DNA from: a bacterium
GTDB taxonomy: Bacteria > Desulfobacterota > GWC2-55-46 > S146-80 > JALXFI01
DNA length: 16,621 nucleotides
Direction of reading: 5' to 3'
NCBI GenBank assembly: GCA_027069035.1
Contig: JALXFI010000255.1
Coordinates: 1 to 16,621 of the forward strand
Shown: positions 15,484 through 16,621 of the stretch, one piece after another
Layout of the letters: the number at the start of each line of letters is the position of its first letter
Position numbering within the stretch: the first letter of the stretch is position 1
Made by a program: the position numbers and the translations under genes
The notes under the pieces: model-generated
Told to the model about the DNA's origin: nothing
The model's input: only the letters and a program-made list of their open reading frames with translations
The model's database searches: none

Positions 15484-15872
15484 TGATTCATTTTTAATCT
15501 ATCAGGGATCTTATTTTGTATATTCTCAAATACATCCTCTACACCCTGCATCTCTTCAAATACCTTGTTCAATTTTTCTATGCGTTCTATATCGCTTTGA
15601 TAATTACCTTGCAAATAACCGCCTCTCCGTTTTGACATCTCTTTAAAAGCATTCAACTCGTGTATTTTCTCCAATGCTTTAAAAAACTGTTTTATAAACA
15701 AAATATTGTTTTCAGGTAAATCTTTCAAAAGACCTTTTTCGTAATCTACACCAGAAAAAGCCTTATTTGAAGCTAAAATCTTCTCCCCTGCAAAAGAGAA
15801 GACCGTCTGGAATGAAAACAATATAATAGACACAAAACAAATGATTAAAATCTTTCTGTAGTTTAATCTCAT
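15480..15872 (-). CDS. Small secreted alpha-helical protein of unknown function
   Basis: A 130-residue protein with a clear N-terminal signal: basic MRLNYRK, hydrophobic core at about residues 8-25, and a likely cleavage after FSFA (about residue 28). No lipobox cysteine follows, so a periplasmic or exported soluble protein is expected. The mature part (about 100 residues) is charged and predicted helical by composition, with KALEKIHELNAFKEM (65-79) and ERIEKLNKVFEEMQGVEDVF (96-115) as probable amphipathic helices, and it has no cysteines. ATG start with AAGGGGA about 6 nt upstream, so it looks translated. I recognise no domain. It sits alone between tilS and the toxin-antitoxin pair in AT-rich DNA, which suggests an accessory or lineage-specific gene. 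A periplasmic chaperone-like or adaptor role is possible but unsupported. Confidence 0.72.
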   Translation of the reverse strand: MRLNYRKILIICFVSIILFSFQTVFSFAGEKILASNKAFSGVDYEKGLLKDLPENNILFIKQFFKALEKIHELNAFKEMSKRRGGYLQGNYQSDIERIEKLNKVFEEMQGVEDVFENIQNKIPDRLKMNQ

Positions 15873-15917
15873 TTCTTTCCCCTTCTTTTGTTTTTAGCAA
15901 AAAAATTCTTTACTTAT

Positions 15918-15951
15918 TTGTATACAATAAAACTAAATATCTACTGTACAA
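15918..15951 (-). promoter_or_regulatory. Candidate promoter with palindrome for the secreted protein gene
   Basis: Upstream of the 130-residue gene the minus strand shows TTGTAC (15946-15951) as a possible -35. A perfect 10-bp palindrome, TTGTATACAA (15918-15927), overlaps the expected -10: TTGTAT at an 18-nt spacer or TGTATA at 19 nt. The distance to the start codon (about 45 nt) is reasonable. The palindrome could be a repressor site or just AT-rich promoter sequence. Confidence 0.3.
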
Positions 15952-16076
15952 TTACTATAACTAAGTCAGAATACAATGGAGTATCAAGCAGATTATCAGG
16001 ATTTAAATCAACTCCGTAGAAGAAGATAAAGATACCGGGTGGAAACCCTGAGTTATTTAAAATAGTCGTTTGCAAT

Positions 16077-16101
16077 AAAATGGGGACAGCGACCGTTTTT
16101 T
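16077..16101. repeat. Possible remnant of a dispersed repeat (TGGGGACAGCGACC motif)
   Basis: The motif TGGGGACAGCGACCG at 16081-16095, flanked by A- and T-runs, is distinctly GC-richer than its surroundings. It resembles motifs I remember as ends of palindromic repeats near REP-associated tyrosine transposases in environmental genomes. Only one copy is present in this window; the complementary arm and any transposase are absent. Recognition is from memory and therefore weak. Confidence 0.25.
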
Positions 16102-16153
16102 GTTGATAACATAGATAATGCAAAATCGTTTTTTTACTTATCTCGCCTTTCAT

Positions 16154-16183
16154 TTGACTTATCCTCCCTTTTTCCGATATTAT
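16154..16183 (+). promoter_or_regulatory. Sigma70-like promoter of the toxin-antitoxin pair
   Basis: TTGACT (16154-16159) and TATTAT (16178-16183) are separated by 18 nt and lie directly before the antitoxin gene. A transcription start near 16190 would leave a very short leader that begins just before the Shine-Dalgarno. This is the best-matched promoter in the window. Confidence 0.55.
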
Positions 16184-16197
16184 TGTGAATAGGGAGG
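16163..16197. repeat. Inverted repeat straddling the toxin-antitoxin promoter -10
   Basis: CCTCCCT (16163-16169) and AGGGAGG (16191-16197) form a 7-bp inverted repeat with a 21-nt spacer centred on the -10 element. The right arm is also the antitoxin's Shine-Dalgarno. As the left arm would not be transcribed from the predicted start, a DNA operator is more plausible than an RNA hairpin. Many toxin-antitoxin operons are autorepressed through such repeats, but DUF104 proteins are not established DNA binders. Confidence 0.35.
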
Positions 16198-16206
16198 TGA
16201 TTGATT

Positions 16207-16446
16207 ATGTCTAAAACAATTGAAGCCGTATATGAAAACGGTGTCTTTAAACCCCTTAAAAAAATGACTTTGAAGGAACATGAACGAGTTCATATAAAGA
16301 TCCTTCCTAATGATGAATGGCAGAAAAGATTTGACCATCTTATTGAAAAGATACACAAAAAAGCCGCTCAATATAACGCTGAAGAAATAGAATCCGACAT
16401 TTCTCAAACTATAAAAGAGGTCAAAAAAGAAAAATATGGCCATTAG
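16207..16446 (+). CDS. AF2212-like (DUF104) antitoxin
   Basis: A 79-residue protein whose N-terminal half (MSKTIEAVYENGVFKPLKKM, then EHERVHIKI) is the compact beta-barrel signature of the AF2212/PG0164-like DUF104 family: a T-x-E-A-V-Y-E-N-G-V-F-K-P-L motif in the first 18 residues. These proteins are usually encoded directly before PIN-domain toxins and are thought to neutralise them. The C-terminal half (about 38-79) is charged and helical and probably wraps the toxin. ATG at 16207 is chosen over TTG at 16201, because AGGTGA lies 6 nt before the ATG and would overlap the TTG site. The stop overlaps the toxin start by 11 nt, so the two are translationally coupled. Its codon use and AT-rich setting contrast with the housekeeping block. 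Confidence 0.85.
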   Translation: MSKTIEAVYENGVFKPLKKMTLKEHERVHIKILPNDEWQKRFDHLIEKIHKKAAQYNAEEIESDISQTIKEVKKEKYGH

Positions 16447-16621
16447 GGCTGTTATTGACACAAATATCTGGATTTCTGCCCTACTCAACCCATATGGATA
16501 TCCTGCAAAACTTAGAAAAGCCTTTGAAAAAGGACTTTTTGAGATAGTAATCTCTGAACCTATCCTTGAAGAGATAGCTGATGTACTTAGTCGTCCGAGG
16601 TTAAAGAAAAAATATGGCCTT
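16436..16621 (+). CDS. PIN-domain ribonuclease toxin (COG1569-like), 3' end outside the window
   Basis: The first 62 codons of a PIN-domain protein are visible; it runs off the right edge. The start MAIRAVIDTNIWISALL carries the first metal-binding aspartate (D8) in the IDTN motif. FEIVISEPILEEIADVLSRPR contains the second acidic position (E45 or E46). This ISE-L-EE-VLSRPR pattern is typical of the 'putative toxin-antitoxin system toxin component, PIN family' group. Such proteins are Mg/Mn-dependent RNases related to VapC. The ATG at 16436 overlaps the antitoxin gene by 11 nt. The later acidic residues lie beyond the window, so activity cannot be judged. Confidence 0.88.
   Translation, partial: MAIRAVIDTNIWISALLNPYGYPAKLRKAFEKGLFEIVISEPILEEIADVLSRPRLKKKYGL

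Larger units (their letters stand above)
15873..16153. other. AT-rich intergenic stretch without a convincing gene
   Basis: Between the secreted protein gene and the toxin-antitoxin promoter. It holds the candidate promoter described separately, a short GC-richer motif that looks like part of a dispersed repeat (16077-16101), and a 70-codon minus-strand reading frame (15941-16153) that I do not accept as a gene. The plus strand is broken by stops in every frame. It looks like degraded or non-coding DNA. Confidence 0.5.

Noticed and set aside
15941..16153. 70-codon minus-strand ORF with ATG at 16151-16153 and a GGGAGGA ribosome-binding-like sequence
   Set aside because: Its SD is the left arm of the inverted repeat at the antitoxin promoter, part of it is a translation of the GC-rich repeat-like motif, and the rest has no recognisable domain. 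Composition is that of intergenic DNA.

Overview
The window is a stretch of bacterial chromosome that is almost entirely housekeeping genes on the minus strand, with a visibly more AT-rich accessory edge at the right end. The gene order ftsH, folP, cdaA, cdaR, glmM, pdxJ, acpS, nnr, tsaE, lysC, cimA (read along the minus strand) is one I associate with Geobacter-like former Deltaproteobacteria (Desulfobacterota) and neighbouring phyla. The Gram-negative-type PdxJ, the CdaA/CdaR/GlmM set and a Geobacter-type citramalate synthase fit that. No rRNA or marker gene allows a firmer assignment, so the lineage is inference.

Layout in transcription order (right to left). At 13793-15193 lies tilS (tRNA-Ile lysidine synthetase), then ftsH (membrane AAA+ protease) at 11876-13699. 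A 300-nt gap with two tiny same-frame ORFs follows. From 11567 down to 1291 comes a tightly packed series: folP (folate), cdaA and cdaR (cyclic di-AMP synthesis and its regulator), glmM (amino sugars for peptidoglycan and LPS), pdxJ (pyridoxal phosphate), acpS (acyl carrier protein activation), nnr (NAD(P)HX repair), tsaE (tRNA t6A), lysC (aspartate kinase), cimA (citramalate route to isoleucine) and a membrane-anchored helix-hairpin-helix protein of ComEA type. Most junctions are stop/start overlaps or gaps of 3-20 nt, and several genes begin with GTG or TTG. After a 111-nt gap a NifS/IscS-type cysteine desulfurase occupies 1-1179.

The genes share no single pathway. They look like a growth-linked operon covering envelope precursors, cofactors, tRNA modification and repair. 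A plausible functional core is CdaA-CdaR-GlmM, where cyclic di-AMP synthesis is tied to cell-wall precursor supply. PdxJ supplies PLP, which the cysteine desulfurase uses. LysC feeds diaminopimelate/lysine, threonine and methionine synthesis, while CimA provides the carbon skeleton for isoleucine.

The right edge (about 15200-16621) differs. It holds a small secreted helical protein of unknown function, a leader hairpin upstream of tilS, a possible remnant of a dispersed repeat, and a plus-strand toxin-antitoxin pair: an AF2212-like (DUF104) antitoxin and a PIN-domain toxin cut by the window edge. The antitoxin has a readable sigma70-like promoter flanked by an inverted repeat. I found no CRISPR array, tRNA, rRNA, insertion sequence or clearly new multi-gene system. 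The items most worth checking are the leader between ftsH and folP with its in-frame TGA, the toxin-antitoxin promoter repeat, and the secreted protein with its overlapping micro-ORF.
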